DNA of 64,000 nt from Stenotrophomonas sp. VV52 (GCF_002893095.1 NZ_PKQQ01000003.1:471789-535788), one strand, 5' to 3'. Numbered from the stretch's first letter, positions 49,831 through 60,832 are shown. Notes: generated from the sequence alone by a model not told the origin. A program made the numbers and translations.

Positions 49831-52800
49831 TCAACCGATCGCGGTCCGGTCTCTACCTTCGCTCTTGGCGCGGTACAGCGCGCGATCAGCGCGTTGGTAG
49901 AGCAGCATCGGGGTGCGGTCGGCGGCATCCAGCTCGACCAGGCCGGCGCTGAAGGTCACCTGCAGGCCGGGCACCCCGGCCCAGTCCGGATGGTCATGGA
50001 ACAGCCCGCGCAGGCGCGCGCACACCTGCGCCGCTTCGGCCAGGCGGGTGTCGTTGAGCAGCAGGGTGAATTCCTCGCCACCGGTTCGCGCCGGCATGTC
50101 CGAATCGCGACAGGCCGAGGCGATCACCCGCGCCACTTCCGCCAGCACCACGTCGCCCACGCTGTGGCTGTGCTGGTCGTTCACTTCCTTGAAGTGGTCG
50201 ATGTCCAGCACCACCAGGCACAGCGGATGGCCGCTGCGCTGCGAACGGGCGAAGTCGCGTGCCAGCGCTTCGTCGAACGCGCGGCGGTTGGGCAGGCCGG
50301 TCAGCGCGTCTTCACGGGCCTGTCGTTCGAACTGCTCGGCCTGCACTGCCAGGCGCGCGGCAAGCTGCGTCTTCTCTTCGTTCAAGGCCTGCAGGCTGGC
50401 GGTCTGCGCCTGCAGGTCGCGGGTCGCAGCATCGACGCGGCGCGCCAGGCGGACGTTGCTGGCCTTGTAGCGGTTGATCAGGTAGCGGTACAGCGCCACC
50501 AGCCCGGCCAGCAGCAGCAGGCCGCCAATGAACTGCACGCTGCGCCGCTGCCACAGGAACGGCTCGACGGTGAATGACCACACCGCTTCGCTGCTGCCCC
50601 AGGTACCGCCGGGGTGGGCGGCACCCACGTGCAGGGTGTACTCGCCCGGCGGCAGGCCGATGAACTCCACGCTGCGCTGCTGGCCGCGTTCGATCCAGGC
50701 GGTGTCCAGCCCGTCCAGGCGGGTGCGGTAGCGGATCCGCTCGGACATCAGGTAGCTCAGGCCCACGTAACTGATGCTCAGCCGTCGCCCGCCCGGCAGG
50801 GTGTTGTGGTTGGCGCCCTGCCAGTGCAGCGGCACGCCGTCGACCAGCACCGTTTCGATCGCCGCCGGCGGTGCCAGCCGCTCACGGAAGCGCTGCAGGC
50901 GCAGCGGATCGACCGTGCTCAGGCCACCGGCGGTGACCACCCAGAAGGTGCCGTCCTGGCGCAGGATCGCCGACGGGCCGGAGCTGCCGTTGGCCTGCGA
51001 GTTGGCCATGCCGTCGATTTCGTTGTAATGCTCGACTTCGATCCGGCGCGTGCGTCCGTCGGCGACGTCGTTGAGCATCGCCATGTCGGTGCGCAGCACG
51101 CCGCGGTTGCTGCTGATCCAGACGTTGCCGATGCGGTCGGGCACCAGCTGGAACACGGTGTCCACCGGCATGCCCTGCTCCAGCCCGACCCGGGCCAGTT
51201 TGCCGTCCTGGTAGCGGTACAGCCCGCGGTCGCTGCTGATCCACATCGCGTCGCCGATCTGCTGGAAGCCGAACACGCTGCGCCCGCCGCCCAGCGGTGC
51301 CAGGTCAATGGCCTGCACGCGGTCGCCGCGGAGCACGCGGATGCCTTCGATGGTGCCGATCCACAGGTCGCCTTCCGCGTCATGCGCCAGCGCGGTGATC
51401 AGCCCGGTCGGCATGCCCGGCACGTCCGGCACGGTCACGCCGTTGGCGTCCAGCCGGGCCACGCCCTTCTGGGTACCGGCCCAGACCGCGCCGTCGCGGG
51501 CCACGCTCATCGCACGGATGTTGCCGCCCGGCAGGCCGTCTTCGGCGCCGTAACGCCGCAGCATGCGGCCCTGGCTGTCCAGGTGCAGGATGCCGTCGCC
51601 GAAGGTGCCCACCCACAGTCCGTCCGCCTGGTCCTGGGCCAGGCTCAGCACTGACGGCGTCTTGCCCCCGCTGTTGCGCAGCGGCACCGGCTGGAACCGG
51701 CCCTGGCTGTCGCGTCGGTCCAGGCCGCTGGCGCTGCCCACCCACAACTGGCGGCTGCGGTCTTCCAGCACGGTGCGCACGTAATCGCCGCTGAGTCCGT
51801 CGCGTTCGGTGAAGCTGCTGAACAGCGTTTCGCGCAGGCGGTACAGGCCGCCATTGGCGCCCACCCAGATGCTGCCTTCGGCGTCCTCGCGCAGGCTGAC
51901 CACGCGCCCGCCGGGCAGCGACAGTCCCGCAGGCAGGCGCTCCAGGCCGTGCCGCGACAGGCGCAGCAGGCCCTGGTTCTCGGTGCCCAGCCACAGGTCG
52001 CCGTGGCGGTCCTGCAGCATCGAGGTGATATGCATGCCCGTGCCCAGGCTGTGCTGCAGCTGCGGCACGCCGTCCTGCATGCGGTAGATGCGTTCGCCGG
52101 CGACGATCCACAGCACCCCGTCCGGAGCGCGGTAGGGCCAGACCAGGCCACGGCCCAGGCCGAAGCTTTCCGGCGCCCGGCGCAGCACGCCGTCGGTGCC
52201 GCGCACCACCAGGCCATCGAGCGTGCCGACCCAGACCCGGTCCTGCGCGTCGACCACCAGCTTGGTGAAGCTCATCGCCATCGGCACATCGGCCGGCGGA
52301 CGTTGGTACTCGAAGCGCCCCTCGCGGGTCAGGCTGCCGATGCCGTTGCCTTCGTACAGCAGCCAGAGCCGGCCGTGGCTGTCCATCTGCATGGCCTGGA
52401 TCAGCACCTGCGGCGCCGGCGGCTGGTGCGGGAACACCTGCCAGCGGCCGTCGGCGCTGCGCCGGGTCACGTTGCCGCGCGAGTCGCTGATCCACAGGCC
52501 GCCGTCGCGGTCGACGAACAGCGCGCCGACGCCGTTGTCGCGCAGGCCCGGGCGGGTGCTGCGGTCGAACACGGTGAAATCCAGCCCGTTGTAGCGCACC
52601 AGGCCTTCCCAGGTGGCGAACCACAGGTGCCCTTCCGGGGTCTGCGCGATGTCACGCAGCGAGTTGTGCGGCAGGCCGTTGCGCGAGGTCCACACGTCGA
52701 TGGCGTAGTCGCGCAGCGGCGGCGGACCGTCCTGCGCGGCCAGCGTGCCCGGGAGCGCGGCGAACAGGCACAGCAACGCCAGCGCCAGGCACAGGCGCTG

Positions 52801-52857
52801 AAGGGTCAATGCTGCTCGTACCGGCCGCCACCGGGTCCAGCGCCCCCCTTGCCTCAT
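49831..52857 (-). CDS. Two-component-regulator-propeller diguanylate cyclase
   Basis: A 1008-residue membrane sensor. After a signal/anchor (about 15-40) a large periplasmic region with many Reg_prop beta-propeller repeats of the form DRDGGLWISDSRG runs to about 690, followed by a Y_Y_Y-type domain (about 710-780), one membrane helix (RRSVQFIGGLLLLAGLVALYRYLI) and a coiled coil. The C-terminal GGDEF domain has GGEEF and an I-site RDSD five residues before it, so it should make c-di-GMP. The ligand is unknown. ATG at 52857 is chosen; an earlier one at 52950 would add a non-conserved leader. Confidence 0.9.
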   Translation of the reverse strand: MRQGGRWTRWRPVRAALTLQRLCLALALLCLFAALPGTLAAQDGPPPLRDYAIDVWTSRNGLPHNSLRDIAQTPEGHLWFATWEGLVRYNGLDFTVFDRSTRPGLRDNGVGALFVDRDGGLWISDSRGNVTRRSADGRWQVFPHQPPAPQVLIQAMQMDSHGRLWLLYEGNGIGSLTREGRFEYQRPPADVPMAMSFTKLVVDAQDRVWVGTLDGLVVRGTDGVLRRAPESFGLGRGLVWPYRAPDGVLWIVAGERIYRMQDGVPQLQHSLGTGMHITSMLQDRHGDLWLGTENQGLLRLSRHGLERLPAGLSLPGGRVVSLREDAEGSIWVGANGGLYRLRETLFSSFTERDGLSGDYVRTVLEDRSRQLWVGSASGLDRRDSQGRFQPVPLRNSGGKTPSVLSLAQDQADGLWVGTFGDGILHLDSQGRMLRRYGAEDGLPGGNIRAMSVARDGAVWAGTQKGVARLDANGVTVPDVPGMPTGLITALAHDAEGDLWIGTIEGIRVLRGDRVQAIDLAPLGGGRSVFGFQQIGDAMWISSDRGLYRYQDGKLARVGLEQGMPVDTVFQLVPDRIGNVWISSNRGVLRTDMAMLNDVADGRTRRIEVEHYNEIDGMANSQANGSSGPSAILRQDGTFWVVTAGGLSTVDPLRLQRFRERLAPPAAIETVLVDGVPLHWQGANHNTLPGGRRLSISYVGLSYLMSERIRYRTRLDGLDTAWIERGQQRSVEFIGLPPGEYTLHVGAAHPGGTWGSSEAVWSFTVEPFLWQRRSVQFIGGLLLLAGLVALYRYLINRYKASNVRLARRVDAATRDLQAQTASLQALNEEKTQLAARLAVQAEQFERQAREDALTGLPNRRAFDEALARDFARSQRSGHPLCLVVLDIDHFKEVNDQHSHSVGDVVLAEVARVIASACRDSDMPARTGGEEFTLLLNDTRLAEAAQVCARLRGLFHDHPDWAGVPGLQVTFSAGLVELDAADRTPMLLYQRADRALYRAKSEGRDRTAIG

Positions 52858-52977
52858 CCGCAAGGATCCGGCAGGGAGCTGGAAAGGAAGCCGGCCAGAT
52901 TGGACGCACTCATGCGGCAAAAGCTGGCGGGGGATGCACATAGTAGGCAAATCCGCGCCGCTTTGCCCGTGCCGCGC

Positions 52978-54384
52978 TCAGCCGGCGCGGCTGCCGGGCG
53001 GGCGCGGCGGTGCCGGCCAGTGCACGATCGCCTCCAGACCTCCCTGCGGGTGGTTGCGCAGGTGCAGGGTGGCGCCGTCCTTCTCGGCCAGCGCGCGGGC
53101 GATGGTCAGGCCCAGCCCGGCCCCGCCGGTAGCCCGCGAACGCGAGGTTTCCAGCCGCACGAACGGGTCGAACACGGTCTCCAGCTCGTCCTCGGCCAGG
53201 CCGGGGCCCCGGTCGCGGACGCGCACCCGGACCCCCTCGGCACCCTTCTCGACCCGCACCTGGGCGATGCCGCCGTAGCTGATCGCGTTGTCCACCAGGT
53301 TCGAGAACAGCCGGTGCATGGCCAGCGGGCGCAGCATCAGCACCGCGCCACTGCGCTGCGCGAACTCCGCCTCTGCGCCGGCTTCCAGCGCATCCTCGAC
53401 GATGCTCTCCAGCAGCGAATCCAGGTCCAGCGCAGCCCGGGGCTCGGCGCTTTCGGCGCTGCGCGCCAGCTCCAGGCCTTCCCGGATCAGCGCCTGCATC
53501 GCGCCGAGGTCGCCGATCAGCCGCTCGCGCAGTGCTTCGTCGCTTACGTTCTCCAGGCGCAGGCGCAGCCGGGTCACCGGGGTCTGCAGGTCGTGCGTGA
53601 TCGCGGCCAGCATCTGGGTGCGTTCACCGAGGGTGCGCTGCAGGCGCTTCTGCATGGCGTTGAAGGCTTCGGCGGCGCGCCGGACCTCCAGCGGACCGAT
53701 GACCTGCAACGGTTCGCGCTGCAGGTCGTCGCCGAGCTCGGCCGCGGCCGACGCCAGCTGCTGCAGCGGCGCACTGGCCATGCGCGCGACCACGTACGCC
53801 AGCACCGCGATGGCCAGCACCAGCAGGGTCAGGAACAGCGGGTCGACCTCGAGGATGCCGTTGTGCGCGATGGCCGGCGACTCCAGCGACAGCGACAGCT
53901 CGGTACCGTCGCTGAGCGGCAGCTGCACCGCCCGGCACTTGGGCGGAATGAAGGCCGGATCACGCTCATGCGGCGGCTTGCGACGGAGCTGCGACGGCGG
54001 CGGCCACAGCTCCTGGGCCTTGGGCAGGCAGGAGCGGAACGAGGTGAAATGCACGGTGGCGTGCGACACCGGACCCGTGCGGTCCTGGAGCAGATCCATC
54101 AGCGCCGTGTCTTCGCGACCCAGCCGCGCGCCCTGCGGCAGGCGGCGCACCGCCGGCCCGCCCACCTCCAGCAGCCGGTCGCGCAGCTCTGGGTTGCCGT
54201 CGAGCATGTTGACGAAGCCCTGCAGGCGGTCGGCAATGCGGGTGAGGTTCTGGCGTTCGAACTCCTGCTGGCGCTTGGTCCCGGCCAGCATGGTGGCGCC
54301 GATCGCGGCCACGCTCATGCCCAGCAGCAGGATCACGAACAGGCGCCCGACCATCGAGGCGAAGAAGCGGCGCAGGCGCATCAT
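52978..54384 (-). CDS. HAMP-domain sensor histidine kinase
   Basis: A 468-residue inner-membrane kinase. TM1 (about 11-34), a periplasmic domain with two cysteines (35-180), TM2 (about 181-203), HAMP (205-255), the H-box MLAAITHDLQTPVTRLRLRL with the phosphorylated His, then the ATPase domain with NLVDNAISYGG (N box), DRGPGLAEDE (G1) and GGAGLGLTIARAL (G2). It pairs with the response regulator encoded just upstream (4-bp overlap) and is divergent from macABC, so it probably senses envelope stress or a pump substrate. Confidence 0.9.
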   Translation of the reverse strand: MMRLRRFFASMVGRLFVILLLGMSVAAIGATMLAGTKRQQEFERQNLTRIADRLQGFVNMLDGNPELRDRLLEVGGPAVRRLPQGARLGREDTALMDLLQDRTGPVSHATVHFTSFRSCLPKAQELWPPPSQLRRKPPHERDPAFIPPKCRAVQLPLSDGTELSLSLESPAIAHNGILEVDPLFLTLLVLAIAVLAYVVARMASAPLQQLASAAAELGDDLQREPLQVIGPLEVRRAAEAFNAMQKRLQRTLGERTQMLAAITHDLQTPVTRLRLRLENVSDEALRERLIGDLGAMQALIREGLELARSAESAEPRAALDLDSLLESIVEDALEAGAEAEFAQRSGAVLMLRPLAMHRLFSNLVDNAISYGGIAQVRVEKGAEGVRVRVRDRGPGLAEDELETVFDPFVRLETSRSRATGGAGLGLTIARALAEKDGATLHLRNHPQGGLEAIVHWPAPPRPPGSRAG

Positions 54385-55091
54385 TCCAGCGTGACCGCCG
54401 CCGCCAGCACGTAGCCTTCGTTGCGCACGGTCTTGATCAGCCCGTCGCTGCCGCCGTCACCGGCCAGTTTGTTGCGCAGGCGACTGACCTGCAGGTCGAT
54501 CGCGCGGTCCTGCGATTCGTAGCTGCGGCCGCTGCTGAGCGACACCAGCTGCTCGCGCGAGAGCACCTTGTTGGCATGCCCCACGAACACCCGCAGCAGG
54601 CGGAACTCGGCGCCGGACAGCACCACCACGCGCCCGTCCGGGTCGACCAGGTGGCGGCTTTCCAGGTCGAAGGTCCAGTGCGCGAAGCGCGCACGGCGGA
54701 TCGCCAGCGGTTCCAGGTTGGCCGGCAGCGCTTCGGTCCGGCGCAGCACGTTGCGGATCCGCGCAAGCAGCTCGCGCGGTTCGAACGGCTTGCCCAGGTA
54801 ATCGTCCGCGCCCATCTCAAGGCCCAGCACGCGGTCGATCGGCTCGCTGCGCGCAGTGAGCATGATCACCGGCGTGCTCGAGCGCGCGCGCAGGTCGCGG
54901 CACAGGGTCAGGCCGTCTTCGCGCGGAAGGTTGAGGTCGAGCACGATCAGGTCCACGTGTTCGCGTTCCAGCACCTGGCGCATGCCCTGGCCATCGCTGG
55001 CGGTGCTGACCTGGTAGCCGGCGCGGCCGAGCTGTTCGGCCAGCAGCTGGCGGATGTCGTTGTCGTCATCGACGATCAGCAGGCGTTGCAT
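54381..55091 (-). CDS. OmpR-family response regulator
   Basis: A 236-residue regulator. The receiver domain has VDDD at 7-10, phospho-acceptor Asp in LIVLDLNLPREDG and Lys in GKPFEPREL; the winged-helix DNA-binding domain follows (about 135-235, LSGAEFRLLRVFVGHANKVLSREQL, ...DLQVSRLRNKL). GGAG stands nine bases before ATG 55091; ATG at 55106 would add five residues. It probably controls the divergent macABC operon across the 215-bp gap. Confidence 0.9.
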   Translation of the reverse strand: MQRLLIVDDDNDIRQLLAEQLGRAGYQVSTASDGQGMRQVLEREHVDLIVLDLNLPREDGLTLCRDLRARSSTPVIMLTARSEPIDRVLGLEMGADDYLGKPFEPRELLARIRNVLRRTEALPANLEPLAIRRARFAHWTFDLESRHLVDPDGRVVVLSGAEFRLLRVFVGHANKVLSREQLVSLSSGRSYESQDRAIDLQVSRLRNKLAGDGGSDGLIKTVRNEGYVLAAAVTLE

Positions 55092-55306
55092 CGTTGTGGT
55101 CTCCATGCGGCGATGATCCCCTGTCGGGAGCTGAACCGCATCCTCTGGTTTGCGTACGCATGTTTCAAGCACGGCGCGCGATACATGCCGACACATGCAA
55201 TCGCGCCGCTGTTACCCGGCGTTACACGGCGAGCGTTGAGCCCCCCTGCCCCGCTCTTCACAATGCTGACAACGCCGCATGCCGGCCTGTTGAGTTGATC
55301 ATCATC

Positions 55307-56545
55307 GTGAAGCCCCGACTGCCTGTTACCCGCCGCGGCCGCGTGCTGCTCGTCATCGCACTGCTCGTGCTGGTCTGCGGCATTGTCGCATGGACCCTGC
55401 GCAAGCCGGGCGCGCCGACCCTGGCCACCAGCCCGGTCACCCGCGGCGACCTGGAGCAGACGGTCGAAGCCACCGGCGTGATCGATGCCTACAAGCTGGT
55501 CAGCGTCGGTGCGCAGGCCTCGGGCCAGATCAAGTCGCTGAAGGTGCAGCTGGGCGATACCGTCAAGCAGGGCGACCTGATCGCCGAGATCGACGCCACC
55601 ACCCAGCGCAACGCGGTACTCAACGCGCAGGCCGCGCTGGACCAGGTCACCGCGCAGCGGGCGGTACAGCAGGCCACCCTGCGCCAGGCCGAACTCGAGT
55701 TCGCCCGGCAGAAGGAAATGCTGGCGGCGGAAGCCACCTCGCGTGCCGAGTTCGACACCGCCGAAGCCCAGCTGAAAACCGCACAGGCCCAGGTCACCTC
55801 CTTCGATGCGCAGATCCAGGGCCGACAGACCGAGCTGGGCACGGCCAACGCCAACCTGGCCTACACCCGCATCACCGCGCCGATGGACGGCACCGTGGTG
55901 GCGGTGGTGGCTGAAGAAGGTCGCACCGTCAACGCCAACCAGACCGCACCGACCATCGTGATGCTGGCGCGGCTGGACCTGGTGACGGTCAATGCCGAGG
56001 TGAGCGAAGCCGACGTGGTCAAGATCAAGGCCGGCATGCCGGTGTACTTCACCACCCTGGGCGACCCGGAGCGCAAGTACCACGCCACGCTGCGCCAGAT
56101 CAATCCGGCCCCGTCCTCGATCGCCAGCGACAGCTCCAGCAGTTCCAGTTCGTCCAGCTCCAGCGCCAGTTCGGCGGTGTACTACAACGCGCTGTTCGAC
56201 GTGGAGAATCCGGACGGTACCCTGCGCATCGACATGACCGCGCAGGTCTCGGTGCTGCTCAAGCAGGCCAAGGACGTGCTGATCATCCCGTCGGTGGCAC
56301 TGGGCCCGAAGACCCGCGACGGCCAGTACGTGGTGCGCGTGGCCGACAAGGACGGCATGCCGCAGCCGCGCAAGGTGAAGATCGGCATCAACACCGGTTC
56401 CAGCGCCGAAGTGACCTCGGGCCTGGAGGAAGGCGAAAAAGTGGTGGTCGGCGAAGGCAGCGCCACCCCGGCCGCTGGCAGCGGCAACCGTGGCGGGGCG
56501 CAGATGCGCATGGGCGGCCCGGGCATGGGCGGGCCACGCCGATGA
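55307..56545 (+). CDS. macA: MacA-type periplasmic adaptor of an ABC efflux pump
   Basis: A 412-residue membrane-fusion protein. One N-terminal membrane helix (about 12-34), then the HlyD/RND fold: first lipoyl half ([32 protein letters not shown]), a helical hairpin (about 80-180), the second lipoyl half ([20 protein letters not shown]) and a beta-barrel domain. An 11-Ser run at about 270-286 interrupts the barrel. It links MacB to an outer-membrane channel. GTG at 55307 is the likely start; a TTG at 55295 is possible. macB overlaps its stop by 4 bp. Confidence 0.9.
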   Translation: MKPRLPVTRRGRVLLVIALLVLVCGIVAWTLRKPGAPTLATSPVTRGDLEQTVEATGVIDAYKLVSVGAQASGQIKSLKVQLGDTVKQGDLIAEIDATTQRNAVLNAQAALDQVTAQRAVQQATLRQAELEFARQKEMLAAEATSRAEFDTAEAQLKTAQAQVTSFDAQIQGRQTELGTANANLAYTRITAPMDGTVVAVVAEEGRTVNANQTAPTIVMLARLDLVTVNAEVSEADVVKIKAGMPVYFTTLGDPERKYHATLRQINPAPSSIASDSSSSSSSSSSSASSAVYYNALFDVENPDGTLRIDMTAQVSVLLKQAKDVLIIPSVALGPKTRDGQYVVRVADKDGMPQPRKVKIGINTGSSAEVTSGLEEGEKVVVGEGSATPAAGSGNRGGAQMRMGGPGMGGPRR

Positions 56546-58512
56546 AACACGCCCCCACCGGCACGCCGCTGCTGCGGCTGCGCGACCTGCGCCGCGAGTT
56601 CCCCGCCGGCGATGAGACCATCGCCGTGCTGCGCGACGTCAACCTGGACATCGCCGCCGGTGAGATGGTGGCCATCGTCGGCCAGTCCGGCTCGGGCAAG
56701 TCGACCCTGATGAACATCCTCGGTTGCCTGGACCGACCGACACGCGGCAGCTACCAGGTGGCCGGCCGCGAAACCGGCAGCATGCTGCCGGACGAACTGG
56801 CCGAACTGCGCCGCGAACATTTCGGTTTCATTTTCCAGCGCTACCACCTGCTCGGCCACCTCGACGCGCGCGGTAACGTGGAAGTGCCGGCGGTCTACGC
56901 GGGCAGCCCCGGCCCGGTACGCAGCGCGCGCGCCGAGCAGCTGCTGCAGCGGCTGGGCCTGGGCGACCGCATGCAGCACAAGCCCGGCCAGCTGTCCGGT
57001 GGCCAGCAGCAGCGCGTGTCGATCGCGCGGGCGCTGATGAACGGTGGCGAGGTGATCCTGGCCGACGAACCGACCGGCGCGCTGGACACGAAATCCGGCG
57101 AGGAAGTGATGGGCATCCTCGGCGAGCTGCATGCCGAGGGCCACACCATCATCATCGTCACCCACGACATGTCGGTGGCCGAACACGCCCAGCGCATCAT
57201 CGAGATCCGCGACGGCGAGATCATCGCCGACCGCAGCAACGACAAGGCGCCGGCCTACCGCGCCCAGCGCACCCCGACCGTGGCCGCGGCCAAGGGCCAC
57301 AGCTGGCGCGCCGCGCGCGACCGCTTCACCGAAGCGTTCCGCATAGCGCTGCTGGCGATGAACGCGCATCGCCTGCGCACCTTCCTGACCATGCTCGGCA
57401 TCATCATCGGCATCGCCTCGGTGGTCTCGGTGGTGGCGATGGGCAATGGCTCGCAGCAGCAGATCCTGCAGAACATCAGCGCGCTGGGCACCAACACCAT
57501 CGACGTCTACCCCGGGCGCGGCTTCGGCGACATGCGCTCGGCGCGGGTGCAGACGCTCAAGGCCAGCGACGCCGACGCACTGGCGCGGCAGAGCTACATC
57601 GACAGCGTCACCCCCAGCGTCTCCTCCTCGGTCACCGCGCGCTACCGCAACCAGTCGGCCACCGCGCAGGTCAGCGGCGTCGGAGAGCAGTTCTTCCGGG
57701 TCAAGGGTGTGACCCTGAGCGCGGGCAGCTTCTTCGACGCCGACGCGGTGAAGGGGCTGGGCCAGGTGGCAGTGATCGATGAAAACACCCGCACCCAGTT
57801 CTTCCCCAACGGCGCCGACCCGGTCGGCCAGGTGATCCTGCTCGGCAACGTGCCGGTGCGGGTGATCGGCGTGGCCCAGCGCCAGAGCATGGGCTTTGGC
57901 AGCAGCACCAGCCTGTCGATCTGGGTGCCCTACACCACCGTGATGTCACGCATGCTCGGCCAGAGCCATGTCTCCAGCATCACCGTGCGCGTGGACGATG
58001 ACACCCCGATGGATGCGGCGCAGGCGGCGATCTCCAAGCTGCTGGTCATGCGCCATGGCACCGAGGATTTCTTCCTCAGCAACAGCGCCGAGATCCGCGA
58101 CACCATGGAGCAGACCACGCGCACCATGACCCTGCTGATCAGCGCGATCGCGGCGATCGCGCTGCTGGTCGGCGGAATCGGCGTGATGAACATCATGCTG
58201 GTGTCGGTGACCGAGCGCACCCGCGAGATCGGCGTACGCATGGCCGTCGGTGCGCGGCAGAGCGACATCCGCCAGCAGTTCCTGATCGAAGCGGTGCTGG
58301 TATGCCTGCTCGGCGGGCTGCTCGGCGTAGGCCTGTCACTGGTGGTGGGCTGGGTGTTCGACACCTTCGCCCCTGATTTCAGGATGCTGTTCTCCACCGC
58401 TTCCATCGTGGCCGCGTTCGCGTGTTCCAGCCTGATCGGCGTGGCGTTCGGCTTCCTTCCGGCACGCAATGCGGCCCAACTCGATCCCGTGGAGGCGCTG
58501 GCGCGCGAATGA
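56542..58512 (+). CDS. macB: MacB-type ABC efflux ATPase/permease
   Basis: A 656-residue fusion of an N-terminal ATPase (Walker [10 protein letters not shown], signature [15 protein letters not shown], Walker [13 protein letters not shown]) and a C-terminal FtsX-like permease with four helices: one near 270-300 ([19 protein letters not shown]) and three after 530. The large periplasmic domain lies between. It is the motor of a MacAB-TolC-like tripartite pump for macrolides, lipopeptides or heme-like compounds. The operon order macA-macB-outer-membrane channel is complete here. Confidence 0.93.
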   Translation: MKHAPTGTPLLRLRDLRREFPAGDETIAVLRDVNLDIAAGEMVAIVGQSGSGKSTLMNILGCLDRPTRGSYQVAGRETGSMLPDELAELRREHFGFIFQRYHLLGHLDARGNVEVPAVYAGSPGPVRSARAEQLLQRLGLGDRMQHKPGQLSGGQQQRVSIARALMNGGEVILADEPTGALDTKSGEEVMGILGELHAEGHTIIIVTHDMSVAEHAQRIIEIRDGEIIADRSNDKAPAYRAQRTPTVAAAKGHSWRAARDRFTEAFRIALLAMNAHRLRTFLTMLGIIIGIASVVSVVAMGNGSQQQILQNISALGTNTIDVYPGRGFGDMRSARVQTLKASDADALARQSYIDSVTPSVSSSVTARYRNQSATAQVSGVGEQFFRVKGVTLSAGSFFDADAVKGLGQVAVIDENTRTQFFPNGADPVGQVILLGNVPVRVIGVAQRQSMGFGSSTSLSIWVPYTTVMSRMLGQSHVSSITVRVDDDTPMDAAQAAISKLLVMRHGTEDFFLSNSAEIRDTMEQTTRTMTLLISAIAAIALLVGGIGVMNIMLVSVTERTREIGVRMAVGARQSDIRQQFLIEAVLVCLLGGLLGVGLSLVVGWVFDTFAPDFRMLFSTASIVAAFACSSLIGVAFGFLPARNAAQLDPVEALARE

Positions 58513-59945
58513 AGATGGCATCCCTGTTCAAGTCCGTTCCTGCCCTGCGCCCACTGGCGCTGGCCTGCACCACTGCCGTGATGCTGTCGGCCTGCGTCAG
58601 CACCGGGCAGTACAAGGTGGACGCTCCCAGCGTGCCGGCCGTCTATGGTCGTGGCGATGCGCAGCTCAATGCACCGGCCACGGTGTCGAACCCAGCGCCG
58701 ACGTTGCAGGCCGACGTACGCGATGATGCATGGTGGACCGGCTTCGGCGACCCGCGCCTGGACCGGGTGATCGACCGGGCGCTGCAGGCCAACACCGACC
58801 TGGCCTCGGCGGGCTTGGCGGTGCAGCGTGCGCGCCTGCAGGTCGGGCTTTCCGGGAACGCATTGTGGCCGCAGCCTTCGGGCAGCGTCAGCAGCAATGG
58901 CAACCGCGCCATCGACCAGAACGCGGACTGGAATCGCAGCAGTTCGGCAGGCGTGTCGCTGCAGTGGGAGATCGACCTGTGGGGACGCCTGCGCGCGCAG
59001 CGCGACATCGCCCAGTGGGAGGCGCAGGCCAGCGAAGAGGACCTGCAGAACACCGCGCTGCTGGTGATCAGCGACGTGGCCACCCAGTACTGGACGCTGG
59101 CCTATCTCAACCAGTCGATCAGCGCCGGCCAGGCCAACCTGGAACGGCTGCAGCGCACGCAGGAGCTGGTCCAGGCGCGCTTCGACGCCGGCGCGGTGTC
59201 GCGACTGGAAGTGCGCCAGGCGACCCAGCAGCTGGAGGCGCAGCGGGCCGCGCAGAGCGCGCTGGAGCAGCAGCGCGTGGCCAGCCGCAATGCGCTGACC
59301 GTGCTGCTGGACGGGCAGCCGTGGCCGCAGGCCGACGAACCGCAGGTGCTGGACATCGCGGCCACGCCGGAAATTGCCGAGGGATTGCCGGCCGACCTGC
59401 TCGGCCGTCGCCCGGACCTGCGCGCGGCCGAGCTGCGGCTGCGCAACAGCCTGAAGAACATCAAGGTGACCGCGACCAGCTATTACCCGGCGCTGAGTTT
59501 GACCGGTGGGGTCGGCACGGGAGGGACCACGTTGTCGGACGTGTTGAAGAACCCGGTGGCGTCACTGGGCGCGGGGCTGTCGCTGCCGTTCCTGAACATC
59601 CGACAGGCGCAGCTGGACACGAAGATCGCCGGCACCGATTACCAGATCGCGGCGAACACCTTCCGGCGCACGTTGTACACGGCGCTTTCGGAAGTGGACA
59701 ACGCGCTGTCGGCGCGCACCCAGTTCGCTGCGCAGGTGGCGGCCTCGCAGGCGTCGTATGACGAAGCGGTGGAAATCGAGCGGATGTACGAGGTGCGTTA
59801 CCGGGTGGGCGCCACGGATCTGCGCACCTGGCTGGAAGCGCAGCAGACGCGTCGCGACGCGGAGTTGTCGCTGGCTGCGGTGAAGCAGAAGCTGCTGGTG
59901 AACGATGTGACGTTGTTCAAGGCGTTGGGGGGAAGCGCGGGGTGA
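58509..59945 (+). CDS. NodT/OprM-type outer-membrane efflux lipoprotein
   Basis: A 478-residue TolC-like channel subunit. The signal peptide ends in a lipobox (LSAC, Cys29), so it is lipidated. Two OEP repeats follow, with characteristic segments [27 protein letters not shown] and, in the second half, [20 protein letters not shown]; helical coiled coils with many Gln/Ala lie between. It completes the MacAB-type pump. Its start overlaps macB by 4 bp. Stenotrophomonas MacABC pumps have this arrangement; assignment as macC is by position. Confidence 0.9.
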   Translation: MKMASLFKSVPALRPLALACTTAVMLSACVSTGQYKVDAPSVPAVYGRGDAQLNAPATVSNPAPTLQADVRDDAWWTGFGDPRLDRVIDRALQANTDLASAGLAVQRARLQVGLSGNALWPQPSGSVSSNGNRAIDQNADWNRSSSAGVSLQWEIDLWGRLRAQRDIAQWEAQASEEDLQNTALLVISDVATQYWTLAYLNQSISAGQANLERLQRTQELVQARFDAGAVSRLEVRQATQQLEAQRAAQSALEQQRVASRNALTVLLDGQPWPQADEPQVLDIAATPEIAEGLPADLLGRRPDLRAAELRLRNSLKNIKVTATSYYPALSLTGGVGTGGTTLSDVLKNPVASLGAGLSLPFLNIRQAQLDTKIAGTDYQIAANTFRRTLYTALSEVDNALSARTQFAAQVAASQASYDEAVEIERMYEVRYRVGATDLRTWLEAQQTRRDAELSLAAVKQKLLVNDVTLFKALGGSAG

Positions 59946-59956
59946 CCCCCGCGCGC

Positions 59957-60056
59957 GGGCGGTTGCACCGCCCGAATGCCATCCGACCAACGGTCGGCTG
60001 CTACCGCCTGTTTGAAGCGCCGCGTCAGCTGCGCTGACGCACCGCTTCAAACAGGC
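59957..60056. repeat. Hairpin block between macC and rlmB, including a SMAG copy
   Basis: First GGGCGG/CCGCCC around TTGCA (59957-59973), then a SMAG copy ending CTAC (59983-60004, arms CCGACC/GGTCGG). Then a long hairpin: GCCTGTTTGAAGCG (60006-60019) pairs with CGCTTCAAACAGGC (60043-60056), and inside it GCGTCAGC (60022-60029) with GCTGACGC (60033-60040). The right arm is coding for the rlmB C-terminus. Confidence 0.75.
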
Positions 60057-60768
60057 TTACACCCGCAGCGACCGAGACATTCAGGCTCTCGATATCCCCC
60101 GGCATCGGAATCTTCACCAACCCGTCGCAGTTCTCACGCGTCAACCGGCGCATGCCATCAGCTTCCCCGCCCAGCACCAGCGCAACGTTGCCCTTCAGGT
60201 CGATCGAATACAGCGAGGTGGTGGCCTCACCGGCCAGCCCATAGATCCACACGCCCTGCTTCTGCAGGTCCTTCAGGCAGCGCGACAGGTTGGTCACCGC
60301 CACCACCGGAATGCGGTCGGCGGCGCCGGCCGAGGTCTTGCGCACGGTGGCATTCACCGTGGCCGACTTGTCCTTCGGAATGATCACCGCCGTAGCTCCG
60401 GCGGCGGCCGCGCTGCGCAGGCAGGCGCCCAGGTTGTGCGGGTCCTGGACCTCGTCGAGCACCAGCAGCAGCGCCTTGCCCTCGGCGGCGGTGACCAGCC
60501 CTTCCAGCTCGTTCTCACCGTAGGTGCGCGCGGCCTGGTAGCGCGCGGCCACGCCCTGGTGGCGCACCGAGCCGCCCACGCCGTCCAGCGCCTGGGTGTT
60601 GACCTTGCGCACGTCGATGCCCTTTCGGCGCGCGTTCTCTTCGATTTCGGTCAGCCGCGGGTTCTTCGCGCTGGCCTCGATGAGCACTTCGCGGACGTTA
60701 TCGGCATCGTTCTCGATCGAGGAGGCGACGGCGTTGACGCCGACGATCCACTGGCTTTGCTTGCTCAT
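60025..60768 (-). CDS. rlmB: 23S rRNA (guanosine-2'-O-)-methyltransferase RlmB
   Basis: A 247-residue SpoU/TrmH-type methyltransferase. The N-terminal L30e-like substrate domain is at about 5-75, and the knotted catalytic domain contains LDEVQDPHNLGACLRSAAAAG (motif 1), VALVLGGEADGMRRLTRENCD (motif 2) and IPMPGDIESLNVSVAAGVSLFEAV (motif 3). It makes Gm2251 in 23S rRNA. The last residues SLFEAV are encoded in the right arm of the downstream hairpin. rnr lies upstream on the same strand after the GFA-family gene; in E. coli rlmB follows rnr directly. Confidence 0.95.
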   Translation of the reverse strand: MSKQSQWIVGVNAVASSIENDADNVREVLIEASAKNPRLTEIEENARRKGIDVRKVNTQALDGVGGSVRHQGVAARYQAARTYGENELEGLVTAAEGKALLLVLDEVQDPHNLGACLRSAAAAGATAVIIPKDKSATVNATVRKTSAGAADRIPVVAVTNLSRCLKDLQKQGVWIYGLAGEATTSLYSIDLKGNVALVLGGEADGMRRLTRENCDGLVKIPMPGDIESLNVSVAAGVSLFEAVRQRS

Positions 60769-60832
60769 TGCGGGGGCGGGACCGGTACAGGGGGTGGTAA
60801 TGGTAGAGCATCGGGAGGCCGGGCGCCCGGGA

